Assembly: GCA_030141605.1 (NCBI GenBank)
Contig: JAQGDQ010000071.1
Coordinates: 596,605 to 660,604 of the forward strand
Reading direction: 5' to 3'
From: Tubiluchus corallicola
Lineage: Eukaryota > Priapulida > Priapulimorpha > Priapulimorphida > Tubiluchidae
Length of the DNA: 64,000 nucleotides
Below the pieces are notes generated by a model. It did not search any database. It had not been told where the DNA came from and saw only the letters and a program-made list of their open reading frames with translations. A program made the translations under genes and the position numbers. Positions 47,801 through 59,535 of the stretch are shown here, piece by piece (position 1 is the first letter of the stretch; the number at the start of each line of letters is the position of its first letter).

Positions 47801-50800
47801 TAAGAGACAGATGCTCATCAACTATACATGTGCAGCATGGAAATTTCCCAATTGGAACTCTTGGGTAAATTAGTGCTGAAAGTTTCGACGAAATGTTCTG
47901 GTACTTCACGTCTGGAGACATCAGCCGGGATTTTTCAAGTACCTCTTACACTAATTGTGGTTGAAGATCCAAGAATAACAGCCGTCTCTTGCGTGTGGCA
48001 AGTTTGTGCAATTTGTAGAATGAGTGCTGGTGTTTCGACTGTTCTTGCTACTTACTGGTGTTTTTTTTGCTCTGCTACAGTCAAGTTTACAAACAAATAT
48101 GAGTAATGTGTAGCATTGCTAAACATATGTTTGCTAGAGTATTTTTCTACTATACTATGAACACATTTATGTTATTACAGTAGTAAGTCATCTGGTGCTC
48201 TGTTTTTGAAAAGAAAACATTTTTATTCAAATCAGTAAACCTGGTCTTAAAGCAAAATTGATAGTACCCTTATATGCTACACTTGTATTCCATACTTTTG
48301 CGGCTACTGAATTTTATTATTATTTAATTTTGTTCAGTTTTATTTATTATGACCATTCATATGGTTTTAAGTAGCAGTCTCTACCAGAAAGCAAATTCGA
48401 ATCAAATTTGTCACTTTGGAATTCGAATGGAATCAAACTTTGGTATTTCGAATTCAAATTGAATTCGAATTGAGATTGAAAGACTTTCGAACGCGTTTTC
48501 GAACCACCAACAAAAATTGTCTTACAAAGATCATAGTAAAAGACTTTTTCTGCAGCAAAACTTCTAATAATTTGTTTAAAAATTGTGCACAGAAATTTGA
48601 GCTAAATTACGCTAATTGCATAATGTTTCAAATGTTTTAATGATAAAGAACGCATGTGGTTGAAGTGCTGAATTATTCGAATCTATAGTTTTAGCTTCAA
48701 ATCAAATTCGAACTAAAAAAACTCGTTCGCATCGAATTCCAACGTTCGATTCTCGCCCCTAGTTTTAAGTGCAGGGTTCATTTCTGAAAGTGAACATAAT
48801 GTCCTTATGTCCTCCATCTTTGATGGAGAGGAACTGATTGTTTTAATGGAAATGATCTTTTACAGACCTGCCCATTGCCTAAAAAGGACCCGAATTAATG
48901 TTCTTCTTGTATTTGTTATACGTGATGCTGATAATAGTGATTAGAGTTGTGAATGCTTTAAGAAAAATCAGACTAAATTGCTTAATAAGGTCTGGTGACC
49001 TCTTAATTAAAAAGTATTATATTATGTATTATGTTTTTATATTATAAGTGTTTACAAGCACATCATTAAACTTAAATGTCAACCATTAAGTATTGCTATT
49101 TCCCAAAAAGCTTTTGAAATGGTTACATTTGGTTAGTGCCTTTGATTCGAGAAAACTTGATAAGAAATTCTGCTTTCTCAAAAGCTCGCAAAATTAAATT
49201 AGTTCGAATTGGAGGCGGAATCCCAGTGGCTCTTCTCTCTGAGATTCATAATTGATAAGAACGTTTGAAATGTTCAGAAAAAGTCTGTTGCATCTGACAC
49301 TGAAAGTCAGACTCGGGCGTTTGATGTCATCAGTCTTTTTTTTTTGTGAAAGAGTAAATAACCAACGCAGCCACACATTGGTTATCAGTCACATAATAAA
49401 ACCTAACAGTGACACCATGTCATTCTAATAATATAATAAAATGTAATATTTATAAAAAAAACTATTTATTGCATCTGTTATACAACAGCCAAATGATACA
49501 TATTAAAAGTACACATTCTCACTTGGTTATATAATCAGTTTAAACATTTAACTGTTGTTAGCAACACTGTTAATAAGCATGATAAAAAACAATGTGAAGG
49601 GCCTACAGGTGAACTATTCAGGTAAATAGTGTTAATGTGTCAAGCATTAAATACGATAGTATATATACAGATTTACAAATTTACCACTATGTACAAGATA
49701 AAAGTTTTAAAAATTTTGCAGCCGTTTACATGTTATAATTTACATAAGAATGTCATCGTCTACATTTATATGTGTACCAAAGAATTTCGTGTGAACCTAT
49801 TGTTGATTCGTGAGGAGTGTTCGGGACGTTTTCTCTTTTATTGTATGCAGATATATTTTATTTTAATGCACAAAGGCTGTTGAACCGGGCTGTGTTCACT
49901 TATCACTTATTTGCAAACCTGCTTGTGACCATATTTGTTGTTAGTTTTTATTTGCTTAATATTACTTGTTCTTGTATTAGTTGTTTGTCGTTGATGAAGG
50001 GTAATGGATTGCTGTTGAAAGCTGGCGTGGATCGTTTATGTATTTGTAAAGGAATAGCAAATTTTGATATTTGAAGATAGATTCAACTGTAGGTATATTT
50101 AGCTAGGTATATGATACTGTGGCTCTCTGACTTCGTTGTGGTTTGTACTGGCTTCTCCAGCATTTCTCTGCAATCGTAATTCTTTCATTCCCGTGTCTTG
50201 CTTCCATCTTATGTGTCACTAATAATTTCCCATGTAATTTTTCAGACACTATTTTGTTCGCCTGACACAGTATAAGGAAACTTTTGTGCCTGTATAATTT
50301 TAATGTATGAGAAATGTAAATGCAAATTGCGTAACGGATGTATATTAAATTTGGGTATACATTTTAATTTAATTTAATCGGTATATATTTTTTCGACCCT
50401 TAATACTGCAGGTATTAATGTTTGTAATACAATATTTGTGTTTTATGCGATTTGGTAAATTCATACAAATGTAGTTCTAGACTGATGGTCACTCATCTTC
50501 ATCTTCAAATCTTTGAATTTTCTACTACACTGTACTTTTGTATACATTAGTTTTACTATGTATGAGCAATATAACGTGGCTTGTTCGTTATTTTTGCACA
50601 TTTTGTCGTATCGTATTTTGGACACAAATCAGAAAATGTCACAACACAACACATAAATCAGTTGAGACAATAAATTGTTTTTGTATATCAAACTAGTTAG
50701 TTTTGTAGTCCTAATTTCAAGATTGTGAATTGTTTAAATGTTGAAACTAACATTAACCAAAAGTATAGAAATGTGAAGCAGTCTACTAAACATTGTTCTG

Positions 50801-53800
50801 AACTTGTAATCCACAGTTTTATGATCCAAATCCTTTTTACATTCACTCACTTTTGATCAAGTTTCGTTTTAGATTTTCAATAATAATGGGTTTTCACCCT
50901 CAATTACAAACAAGTTATTGCATAAATGTATTTGCTATATTTCCCTCTGTATATGTTAAGATTTCATTTTTGATGTGTGTAGTTGCATTTAAACTTTTAA
51001 TCGCATTTAACCTTGACGCTATTATTTTATTCTCTCCAGCCGAACTTCACCTTTATTGCCTTGGATTAGGAAATCTTACCAGTTGCCATTGGTAATCCAA
51101 GTCATCATAGCTTTCTGTATATTTTTGCAGAGCAATCTAGTGATATTTATATCTTCAAAGATTCTAGGACAATAAAGCCTAAGTGTGAATTCATGTAGGG
51201 TATACATGTAATACCTTTGTTGCTATATCTTTTCCATCAATTTTTGTTTTTCTGGACTGTGAGGTTAGCAGGGTGTGTAACTTGGTGCCTAATAATTGTT
51301 TCCAGTTTTATGTTATCATGTTCACTGATCATAAAATTTTCATTTCTGTAAAAGTAGAAGTTGCATAACTTATTCTTAATGGATATAATACCTTTGCTGC
51401 TACTATTGTTTTGTAAATAAACATCTTGTTGTTCATTTTATGCTTTCACATAATTATGCAAATACTTGAGCAGCCGTATGAGAGCACACAAAATTAAATT
51501 AAATTGCTAAGATGATTCTTATGTTGCATTAACAACGTGAAAAGCTGTGTTAGTCTTAAATTACGTTACAAATAGCAGTGTGCGACCGAGACTCTGCTTA
51601 GCAAAAATTGGCGTGTCTATTTCACATGTCGCTCTATGCTAACATTGAACATCCATTTCCATTCTCATTCCTCAGTTTTCCAGAAGTCTGGCATTGAATG
51701 TGCTTAACGAGGCTTTGCTTAACCAATGTCACGAAAGTGGCCTACATTTTGTGGACAATTTCCTGCTAATCAGTTTAGCTAATAACGGGCGGTTTCAAGG
51801 CCTCTCTTGTCCACTTCGCCTAACAGACATCATGCACATTGTGCCATGATCAATAGCCTGACCATTGAAGCGGTAATGTTATTGATTGTTGTTATCGGCT
51901 TCATTGGCACTCTGTTCTTGGTTTCTGCGTTTAGCCATGCAGGTCATCCATTTTTATGTCTATGGCAGCAGTTACATGTTTGAGTTACAGTGCCAGATGA
52001 TTCCTATCTGTTAATTATTTCCGCAATGAGAGTTTGTGGCATTTCATTGCTTTAATACTTTCTTTGCATTTAACTACGAGTAATAATTATTTGTTCAAGT
52101 CTGTAAATTACTCTAAATTCATCATATTTCACCATCGCATCACAGCTTTATTTCTTTATAGTCAGTAGGATTCTTGTCAAGTTTTTATTTCACTGACAGA
52201 CAGTTCTGTGTAAATTTTGTCTACTTTAATTTGCATACCTCAGTTTCACATCAAAAATTTAACACATTACCTATGGAATGAACTGAGTAAAATTTAATTT
52301 TTTCCCCATCAAAATTACAAGTCTTCAACAATTAACCCCGAATTAATTTTTTCTCCACACAATTACCACATCCAGATATTTGCACAAATACACAGGTAAA
52401 AATAAATGCTAATGACAGTGAGTGAAGAAAGTGATGGGTTGTTGAGAGACTATTAGACAAGCTGTGGAGAAATGGCATAGCGTCATATCTAGGTGTCTTG
52501 ACCACTATTGAAAAACGATTAGTGCTGATTTACTTATAAGTCTTCCTGTTGAGTAAATTAAATACCCCTCCTCCCCCCTTTCTTTGAATGCGTAGATTCT
52601 TGTGTAGTCATTATAGGTAGTGAACGTTCCCTTGAAAAATTCATGCAGCTTTTAGGCCACAATGTGTACTTCACGGAGAATCTGTGTTTCATCGATCAGC
52701 TCCAAATGTACGTCGGTTGTATTTCTAGCTCACATCGACCTGTAATGAACCGCCAACAAAGCCACTGAAAGGAGTCCGGGTCATAACGTCCCTGGTTTTG
52801 TGCCAAACTTTTCGTTCCAAGACCAAAAAGACCAATGAATGTCCACAGTGCAGTCAGGCAGTCGGTTACAAAATCAGCCAGTCGGTCACTTGCTTAACCA
52901 GCCTGTTAGTCAAGCCAACCGTGCTTTAACACACTGAGTGAATTTTACCAAGCAGGTTTTACACCAAACAAAAAAATTCTGGAATCCCGAATGCTTATTA
53001 ATAGTCATACTACACCCACCGCTGAACGGGCTATCTATCCATACCCAGTACCCCCCTCGGCCCGTTCCCGTTCTCTACATCTCAGCCGTATAACTTTTGC
53101 AATTTTTTGCAAAAAACGGTCGAAAAAGGGGCATTTTTGGAGGTTTTTCGCCTCCCCTTTCTCCCGGTGGGCCCGATTCGAAAAATAAACGATCAATGAG
53201 AAGACACTAGATCGAGACCTTTCGTTTGATATATAGATCGCCGCAAATGGTGCCCTCGTCCGGGCTGTAGCCTCGAATCTTATATATATATATATACCAA
53301 GAATATTAATATAAGAGTATAGATACTGCATATATCCTCCTGTTTTATACACTCAAGACATCACTTTCGTTCGCAAAACGTAGTCCTCTACTCATAAATG
53401 CTATCTCCTCCTCATACATAATGTAATAAATGGCACACGCACATGTTATGTGAATTTCGACTGTGTGCAAAGCTGAGAGGGCGATCGTTATTCCGCAAAA
53501 GTACAGCTTCCCCGGAGCAGCGTATCTGTCAGTATCTCCACTCGGTCGTTATGGCTTAATGGCTTCCCATTTGTTTCTCTATGGTCCCAGTGGGCCCTGA
53601 AAACCACTCTCAATTTGGAAAAAGCTCGAAAACTCTTTTAATAAAACATCCAGCCATTGTCTTCAACCCGGGCAGTCGCCATATGTCGTCCCCCTGGTGT
53701 GCAATGCGCATTCTTAATAGGGAATATCGTTCTCAAGCATTATGACATTAAACTGTCGTACCTCATTGGAAATACTGCAGTTTGCCTTTTTCAGTCAGTG

Positions 53801-56800
53801 CGACGCTTGTAACAGTTGTCAAAATATTGATATTCGTGTAACTACAGCCTGTACTAAGTGCCACTAATTGAACTTTTATTGGTCGCATTAATGACTATAA
53901 TCCGGGGTTTTCATTAGTGAACAATGAATAGGTCTCCCATTACCATGTCGTTATCACTAATGCTGTGTGGTGATGCTGCTAAACGGCGCTGGCTTCCCCA
54001 GCCTTGTTTACATATAATGTCAGCCGAAACTTCCAACTTTCTGATTTAGTAAACTGCATGCAAAATTTTTAATATCCTCGATGCCGGGATGTTTGCTGGA
54101 TTTATATTGTAGCGAGTTTAGTTTATTGTTAATTTCTTCCATGTAAGACTCTTCTGTTTTCTTGAATTTTGTGAAATTCTGTGTTTTACATTCGAAGGCC
54201 TGTGGGAGTCTGGAATTGCAGAAATGTAGATTTTTCCGGAGTCGTGAAAACTCGTAAGCGCATTATTTTCCGCTTTTCCAAAAATCATAAATTGCCGTAG
54301 GGATATAGAAAAGAATTTTTCTTGACGTGACTTAAAGTTTTCTAAACCTGTTTGAAACAAATACGGGTATCATGTAATGTTTTTATCACATTTGTTCAGT
54401 ATAGATAACTAGGTAAATCTCCAAATTCTGACAGCTACATCCAACAGTACCAAAATCATGCAAATGTTTAAATTTTATAAGACCCTAATAAACACAAACA
54501 TTTCACTTTTACAATGACCGCCCGACATTTCTGCTTTTACGACCTTTTTGCGGGCTCTCAGCCGTTCATATACGCCCACACGTCCTCTAGTTTTGAATTA
54601 GGTGGTATTCACATTTATTCAGCATTTCTACTTGCACTCACACTATTAGTAGAGGTAAAATCCAGTGTTTAATGAAGACCAAATCTTACACGCAATACTA
54701 AGCATACGTACTTAAGTTTATACAATAGACCGGTGGGATTGACGTATGATTGAACGTGGTCTCTGTTGTGGTGGTATGTAATTCCACCTCTGGACTAACA
54801 TTGTAAAATACATACTTTACTTATGTAAAGTGTATTCGAAATAAAATGATGTTAATAATAATAATAATACCGATGAAAATAAATTTGTGAACTTTCTTAG
54901 GATCTTTACGAAGGTTTTAACCCTTTCGGATAGCCATTCATTTGACATTAAAATGAAAATGATTTCTACTGTAGTATTGCGTGCCCGTTTCTAGGACCAA
55001 ATGGCGAGTACGGAAGAAAAGAAGTAACTGACTCTTTTAGCTCAGAATATTTTTTGAATTATTATCATCTTATACGAGATACAGATTTGTAATGCAACAA
55101 TTTTTTCTAAAAATTTTGTCATAACGCTCTCTCTCTCTCTCTCTCGCTCTCTCTCTCTCTCTCCTCTCCTCTCCTCTCCCCTCCCCTCCCCTCTCCTCTC
55201 CTCTCCTCTCCTCTCCTCTCCTCTCCTCTCCCCTCCCCTCCCCTCCCCTCCCCTCCCCCTTCTCTCTCTCACTCTATCTATCTCTCTTTGTCTCTCTCTC
55301 CCTCTTGCTCGCTTCCTTTTTCCCCTTGTTCCTGAATTTCGTTTTCACTTTGCTCTTCCCATCTTCCTCATATTTTCAGCAGTTATAGGAAACAATAAAC
55401 TTGCGACATTAACGCTCTTTGCCTGCAACGCTGATTGCGTGCGTTGACGAGTCTATTTTATTTGGACAACATGCTGTATTGTCTGGCAGCTTCATCAGTT
55501 TATACCACAAAGTAATGCTCGTGTGTTTGCTGTGTAAATTCGTACTGACACAAACATAAAGGCAGCGAATAACATTATGAAGGCTAGGTGTCGTTTTCCT
55601 GAATCCATTTCCAACTTTGAATGTTTGAGCCGATAACGATAAAGCCGTCTCACCAAGCTATTGACGCAGGCTATTGAATTTCACGATGCGCCACATCCAA
55701 AACTTCGAGAAATGGGTGGAGTTCCTTAGTAAATTCCCGTAAAATTTAATCTTCTGAACGAACGGATTGCCGTAGATTCTTTCGGATGTAGTAGGAACTT
55801 CTGTTAACCCTTTATCTCTGTCACTGCTTCGTCTGTTGTATTACTGCTGCATTGCTGTGCAGCAGTGCTGTTTTTTGGCTTTCTTGCTACATTTGTGTAC
55901 GCAACTTTCAAATGTAATGAACAAGAATACAAATTTTGAGGACTTCCTCGAGCGTGAGATCATAAAGCAAATTAGAAAACGTCTTTGCTCCGGAGATTAC
56001 TAATGGATGCAACTTTGTTATTCAATTCGACATTCTACAAGCAAGTATTCAGTGGTACAGCTAACTTCATGTGGATTATTGGCGAAAACTTCGCTCATTT
56101 GCTACGGCTCGTGCTCCTACAAGATGAGAGATTGTTCCAGCAGAAGTGTCTCAACGACACATGGATGTGAATAAAAATCCTTCAGCGAGGTAAAGACTAA
56201 AGAGCCACCCAGGAGTATTGAATCCAGACTGTCACAAGCACTTCAGTGACGAAGTGGCTTAAACTTTGGTCGCGAGGAATACGTACGTGACCACTAGCTA
56301 TTCACCTGCCTTCGTCGACAACACGTCTTATCGTTGTTGCCGTAAATTTGCGTTACATCAGACATTTACCATGTCTCCGTTGCCATTTCTGTTCACCCTC
56401 TTTTTATGTTTTTAAAATTTGATGAGTGAACAAAACATTTTCACATAACTTCGTGACCGGATCAATCTGTTATGTTTGAATAAATAATATAAGCAAATAA
56501 ATAAAACGATACAATTGTATATGATCAATTTAGACTAGTTGTTTTTGGTCCAGTAGCCGTTTTTGGTTGTTTCTCTAACTAGCTGGATATAATAAAGAAT
56601 TTGTTTCAGGTGTTATAGTTTCGATGATGTGAAACCGATATTAACCTAACAGAAACTAATTACATGTAAATAAATAACGTTGCCTGCCATTATGGATGTT
56701 GCGCAAGATCAAAAATGTCTCATTAGTACTAGTACTTACCATAAAAATGTCCGCGATTTTCCTTGTGTTATTAGCTGAAAGGGCCTGAACATTATAATAA

Positions 56801-57780
56801 AGTTTAGCTTAAATTAAATAAAATATTGCCAAAGACAGTTGACACACACTGGCGATGTGTACATGTATCATGCTTTATGGGTTTCAATATAGCAACATTG
56901 AATGCCATTCGCGCGGATATTAAACTTGCGCTCATAAACAGAATGAATTACAGGGAAACGATTGAAGTCGTGTTTTAGCGCCAGCTTGTTGAAAAATATG
57001 ATCGATTAATTTTCGAAGAATTTTCCAGTTTTTCTGTGGGTTGCATAAACTAAAATATTACCGGTTCATGAGAAATCTTGTTAAGCTGCCACGGCGCGTA
57101 AATGCGTTGGCGAATAAATTCTCTTCCATTATGGAAGAAAAGTACACTTGAAGGTTCCCAGTTTCTGGATTTTCATGCATAGTTTCTGCAATCATTTATT
57201 TGTGATCTTATATTTGGGCTCAAATGTACTAGCAGAATTGCAAGCTGTTCAATGCTCATAATTGCTCATACACACACATACGCACAGTTATGTGTGTGTG
57301 TGTGTGTGCGTGTGCGTGCGTGTATATGTGCGTGCGTGTGTAGCTGCGGTTGCTAGTAAAGAGGCGAATATCTGACTACTTGCCTTTTCATCTTGACATT
57401 TAGTGGAAAAACCTGATTGGATTTATATTGTCATCGTAATAATTCTTTGACACAATCGGCCCGATTTGTTCAGCTGCATTTGCGCATACTATCTAGGATC
57501 ATAGTAGAGTTAAGACGCTGTTAGCGTATTTTAAACTGGGAGTTGAACTAACTAGAATTGAACTTGTGTCGGCATCCAGTTACAGTATCTAGTAAGAAAT
57601 AGAGAAATAAATTTATTTTCTTGTTCTTTTGCAGGCAAAATCAAATACTCGGAGAGGGTTTACGACGCGTGTATGGAAGCATTCGATTGTTTACCTCTAG
57701 CAGCGATAATGAACCAACAATTTCTGTGTGTTCACGGTGGCCTTTCTCCCGAAATACATACACTAGATGATATAAGAAAG
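24835..57780 (+). CDS. PPP3C: Calcineurin A catalytic subunit (PP2B), 3' part off the right edge
   Basis: Five coding exons: 24835-24883, 38604-38804, 42080-42204, 44906-45017 and 57635-57780. They total 633 nt, 211 residues of an expected ~500, all in phase. It is the Ca2+/calmodulin-activated Ser/Thr phosphatase that dephosphorylates NFAT and other cytosolic targets, working with calcineurin B. All metallophosphatase signatures in this half are intact: GDIHGQ (D87, H89), GDYVDRG (D115), RGNHE (N147, H148) and HGGLSP (H196), offset by three from human numbering. The N-terminus keeps [10 protein letters not shown], specific to calcineurin rather than PP1/PP2A. The rest of the catalytic domain, the calcineurin B-binding helix, the calmodulin site and the autoinhibitory segment lie beyond 64000. 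Intron 1 is 13.7 kb and intron 4 is 12.6 kb. Confidence 0.97.
26704..26909. repeat. (TA)n array enclosed by a perfect 18-bp inverted repeat
   Basis: ATTCCATGTCATTCAACT (26704-26721) and its exact reverse complement (26892-26909) bracket about 170 bp, most of it TA repeats with two GCTTGAC interruptions. A fold-back duplication would give this arrangement. Confidence 0.9.
27796..28200 (+). mobile_element. LINE ORF2 C-terminus and 3' tail
   Basis: The frame 27796-28023 encodes [20 protein letters not shown] and then [12 protein letters not shown], the standard end of CR1/L2-like ORF2. About 150 nt of 3' UTR follow, with a tail of AATTAAATTAAA-type repeats near 28170-28200. It has the same strand as calcineurin A and is 5'-truncated. 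Confidence 0.85.
30715..31260. repeat. Three diverged copies of a GTCTGTC...GGGCATC..TTCAA repeat
   Basis: Each copy runs from a CTGTCTGTC-like start through GAGTAAT or CCTCGC to GGGCATCATTCAAGC (30799), GGGCATCTTTCAAGC (31089) or GGGCATGGTTCAACC (31224). Copies are spaced about 290 and 135 bp and are strongly diverged. The family is unknown to me. Confidence 0.6.
32935..33000. repeat. TA / GT-rich microsatellite
   Basis: A TATA run passing into GTGTGTGCGTGTGCGCGC, an alternating purine-pyrimidine tract. Confidence 0.85.
34969..35364. mobile_element. hAT-like MITE, copy A
   Basis: Ends TAGGGGTGAGCAT and ATGCTCACCCCTA are exact inverted repeats of 13 bp. The subterminal region is rich in TTCGAA and CGAATCGAATCG. 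Flanks TGTTGGAA and GTGTGGAA look like a decayed 8-bp target duplication. 396 bp, no coding frame. It is a relative of copy B at 48372. Confidence 0.85.
35895..36300 (-). mobile_element. Tc1/mariner-superfamily transposase remnant
   Basis: The minus-strand frame 36277-36095 contains [20 protein letters not shown], recognisable as the FQQDGAPxH block of mariner-like transposases. The Asp of QQDGA is missing, so a catalytic residue is lost. CAGGGTGTCTCAGAAAT near 35896 may be the element's end. It is only a scar, with stops soon after the motif. Confidence 0.7.
38604..38804 (+). CDS. PPP3C: Calcineurin A coding exon 2
   Basis: Residues 17-83 plus one base: [16 protein letters not shown], then [19 protein letters not shown] and [13 protein letters not shown]. 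Acceptor CTTTTTAG, donor ACAG/GTAAGC. Confidence 0.97.
38805..42079. other. Calcineurin A intron 2
   Basis: AT-rich, with one GC-richer patch at about 40030-40310 that I cannot identify and a 42-bp tandem duplication (AACATATTAATTCACC at 41603 and 41645). No gene seen. Confidence 0.7.
42080..42204 (+). CDS. PPP3C: Calcineurin A coding exon 3
   Basis: Residues 84-125 with [18 protein letters not shown] and [14 protein letters not shown], the first two metal-binding motifs. Acceptor CTTTTTCAG, donor GAG/GTATGT. Confidence 0.98.
42205..44905. other. Calcineurin A intron 3
   Basis: 2.7 kb of AT-rich intron. I see no recognisable element, RNA or coding frame. Confidence 0.7.
44906..45017 (+). 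CDS. PPP3C: Calcineurin A coding exon 4
   Basis: Residues 126-162 plus one base, with [18 protein letters not shown]. Donor GAAT/GTAAGT splits Cys163. Confidence 0.98.
45435..46735. repeat. Degenerate ~55-bp minisatellite, about 18 units
   Basis: Units share CACCAAGGAAATAATG, then GAGACACATGTATCATGC and ATTTCCCTGCTGCCAGC, with a spacing of 50-58 bp. The AAATAATG core recurs at about 45503, 45584, 45636, 45723, 45825, 46043 and 46095. The array is interrupted by about 300 bp (46170-46470) and then resumes for four units. Open frames run through it on both strands, but these come from the period and the low stop density, not from a gene. Confidence 0.9.
48372..48761. mobile_element. hAT-like MITE, copy B
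   Basis: Same family as 34969-35364: shared CTCTACCAGAAAGC, GAATTCGAAT stretches, ACAAAGATCAT, GATAAAGAACGCATGTGGTT and terminal CGCCCCTA. The left end has lost about 5 bp (TAGCAGTCTC in place of TAGGGGTGAGCATTCTC). An exact 8-bp duplication, GTTTTAAG, flanks it (48364-48371 and 48762-48769), supporting hAT-type insertion. Confidence 0.9.
53278..53297. repeat. (TA)n microsatellite
   Basis: Short TA run next to an unusual GC-rich patch (about 53020-53270) with GGGCCCGATTCG-type sequence that I could not identify. Confidence 0.8.
55129..55313. repeat. Polypyrimidine CT / CTCCT / CCCCT tract
   Basis: About 185 bp almost purely C and T on the plus strand, with mirror symmetry of CTCCT and CCCCT blocks. 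Such tracts can form triplex (H-DNA). The charged minus-strand frame across it is a repeat artefact. Confidence 0.95.
57271..57342. repeat. CA then GT run, partly self-complementary
   Basis: CACACACATACGCACAGTT followed by ATGTGTGTGTGTG and GT/CG repeats. The CA and GT arms can pair. The alternating tract could adopt Z-DNA. It lies 290 bp upstream of exon 5. Confidence 0.9.
57635..57780 (+). CDS. PPP3C: Calcineurin A coding exon 5
   Basis: Residues 163-211, [19 protein letters not shown] through [19 protein letters not shown], ending AAG/GTATCA. The exon 6 expected to begin LDRF is not found before 64000. Confidence 0.98.
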
Positions 57781-57896
57781 GTATCACTAATGAAAAGTTT
57801 AAAATTTTGCATGCATATATAATTTGCTGGCAAACAATGTTATTCAAATCATGCTATATAAATAATGTACATGCACGTATGTTGTGGCAATATACA

Positions 57897-58275
57897 TAGG
57901 GTTCCCTTGGTCAGGGAAAATCCTTGAAAATGCAGGCTATCCTGTAAAGTAATGGAAAAGTCGGGGAAAATGATGAAAATTGGGCGAAAGTCAGGGAAGT
58001 TGGAAAGGATTGCAAAAATAATCATCGTGAATCGATATTTTTCCAAACATATTTTTCAGCTATTCATGTTCAAATAAACGATTTCTATTCCAAAAGTAAT
58101 GATTGACCGACACATTATATCAATTTATGTATGAATGTCCATACATAAAAATGTTTGAATATGTATACTGGTAATCCAATTTCTGCTTATCTTGATCTTA
58201 GAAAATCAATATTTGGTAAGGGAAAGGTCATGGAAAAGTCAGCGAAATTTATTTTAAAATTCTGTGGGAACCCTG
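57897..58275. mobile_element. MITE with AGGGTTCCC / GGGAACCCT ends
   Basis: Inverted ends of 9-10 bp. The internal sequence is full of GGGAAA, TGGAAAAGTC and GGTCATGGAAAAGTC repeats, the hallmark of a TIR element family widespread in animals (CAGGGTTCCC...GGAAAAGTCATGG). 379 bp. The flanks AATATACA and TTAATACA may be a worn target duplication. It starts 116 bp after exon 5. Confidence 0.8.
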
Positions 58276-58450
58276 TTAATACACTGGATGTTATAAGAAA
58301 GGTATCACGATTTTAAAAGCATAAAATTTGACATGCATAAGTAATTTCTCGGGTACATATGGCTTACGAGATTAATGTTATACTGCTCCTGCAAATAATA
58401 CTATATGCAAATCATACTATGGTATGCGTGCATGCAATATTGTGACAAAT
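58276..58450 (+). pseudogene. Partial duplicate of calcineurin exon 5 end and its donor site
   Basis: 58281-58301 matches the last 21 nt of exon 5 (57760-57780) with two changes, followed by the same GTATCAC donor and about 130 bp of diverged intron (CATGCATA, GTAATTT, GCAAATCAT blocks). No acceptor lies in front, so it cannot be a full exon. The MITE sits between original and copy. Confidence 0.8.
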
Positions 58451-59028
58451 TTCCCCATAGGCCAGATACACACAAGAAAATTTTGTAATACGTTTTTATA
58501 GGTTCTCTGGAATGAGCCTATATTGTAAGTGTAATGTTGCAGACATATTGCACTATTCTGTAAAAATATTTGCTCGTTATTTGTGCGCGATGCATAAACA
58601 CTTATCATTTATTTAATCAAAATTGATGATTAAAGCTATAACTGCTGATCTTTTATTACTTGCTGTTTGTGGCATTACAATGGATAAACGTAGTTGTGAG
58701 GTGTTTTTACAAAAAAACCTTTGCAACCTTTCCTTAGAAAAATAAACCTCACTTAGCACACCCTCCTCTTAATTTTACATCTTTTTGAATGGCGTACCTA
58801 GCAACCGCCTGCTGATTTCTCTGCTCTGATTACCTGGGTGGAAGTGCATTAACTCACCTGTAACTTACACCTGTATTGCCCTGGATATTGATGTTGGGGA
58901 ATTCCGCGGCAACACATTCTCTTTAGCCGTGTAAATCTTATGTGATCAAAAAACCATTCCGTGTATTTGTAGTAGGGTTGTAAACTTGCTGTAAACTACA
59001 ATCCAGTCTATCCACTCCTAATAAATAG

Positions 59029-59535
<507 letters not shown>

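Larger units (their letters stand above)
45018..57634. other. Calcineurin A intron 4 (12.6 kb)
   Basis: Holds the ~55-bp minisatellite (45435-46735), hAT-like MITE copy B (48372-48761), GC-richer segments at about 52600-54110 with clustered homeodomain-like cores near 53.9 kb, a long CT/CCT tract (55129-55313) and CA/GT runs (57271-57342). The rest, including 49000-52500, shows nothing I can name. Confidence 0.7.

Noticed and set aside
47828-48106. 92-codon plus-strand frame in calcineurin intron 4
   Set aside because: No recognisable domain, no matching splice phase with exons 4 and 5, and cysteine-rich composition typical of chance frames.
55042-55272. Arg/Glu/Gly-rich minus-strand frame
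   Set aside because: Translation of the polypyrimidine tract. No homology, and repeat-driven composition.
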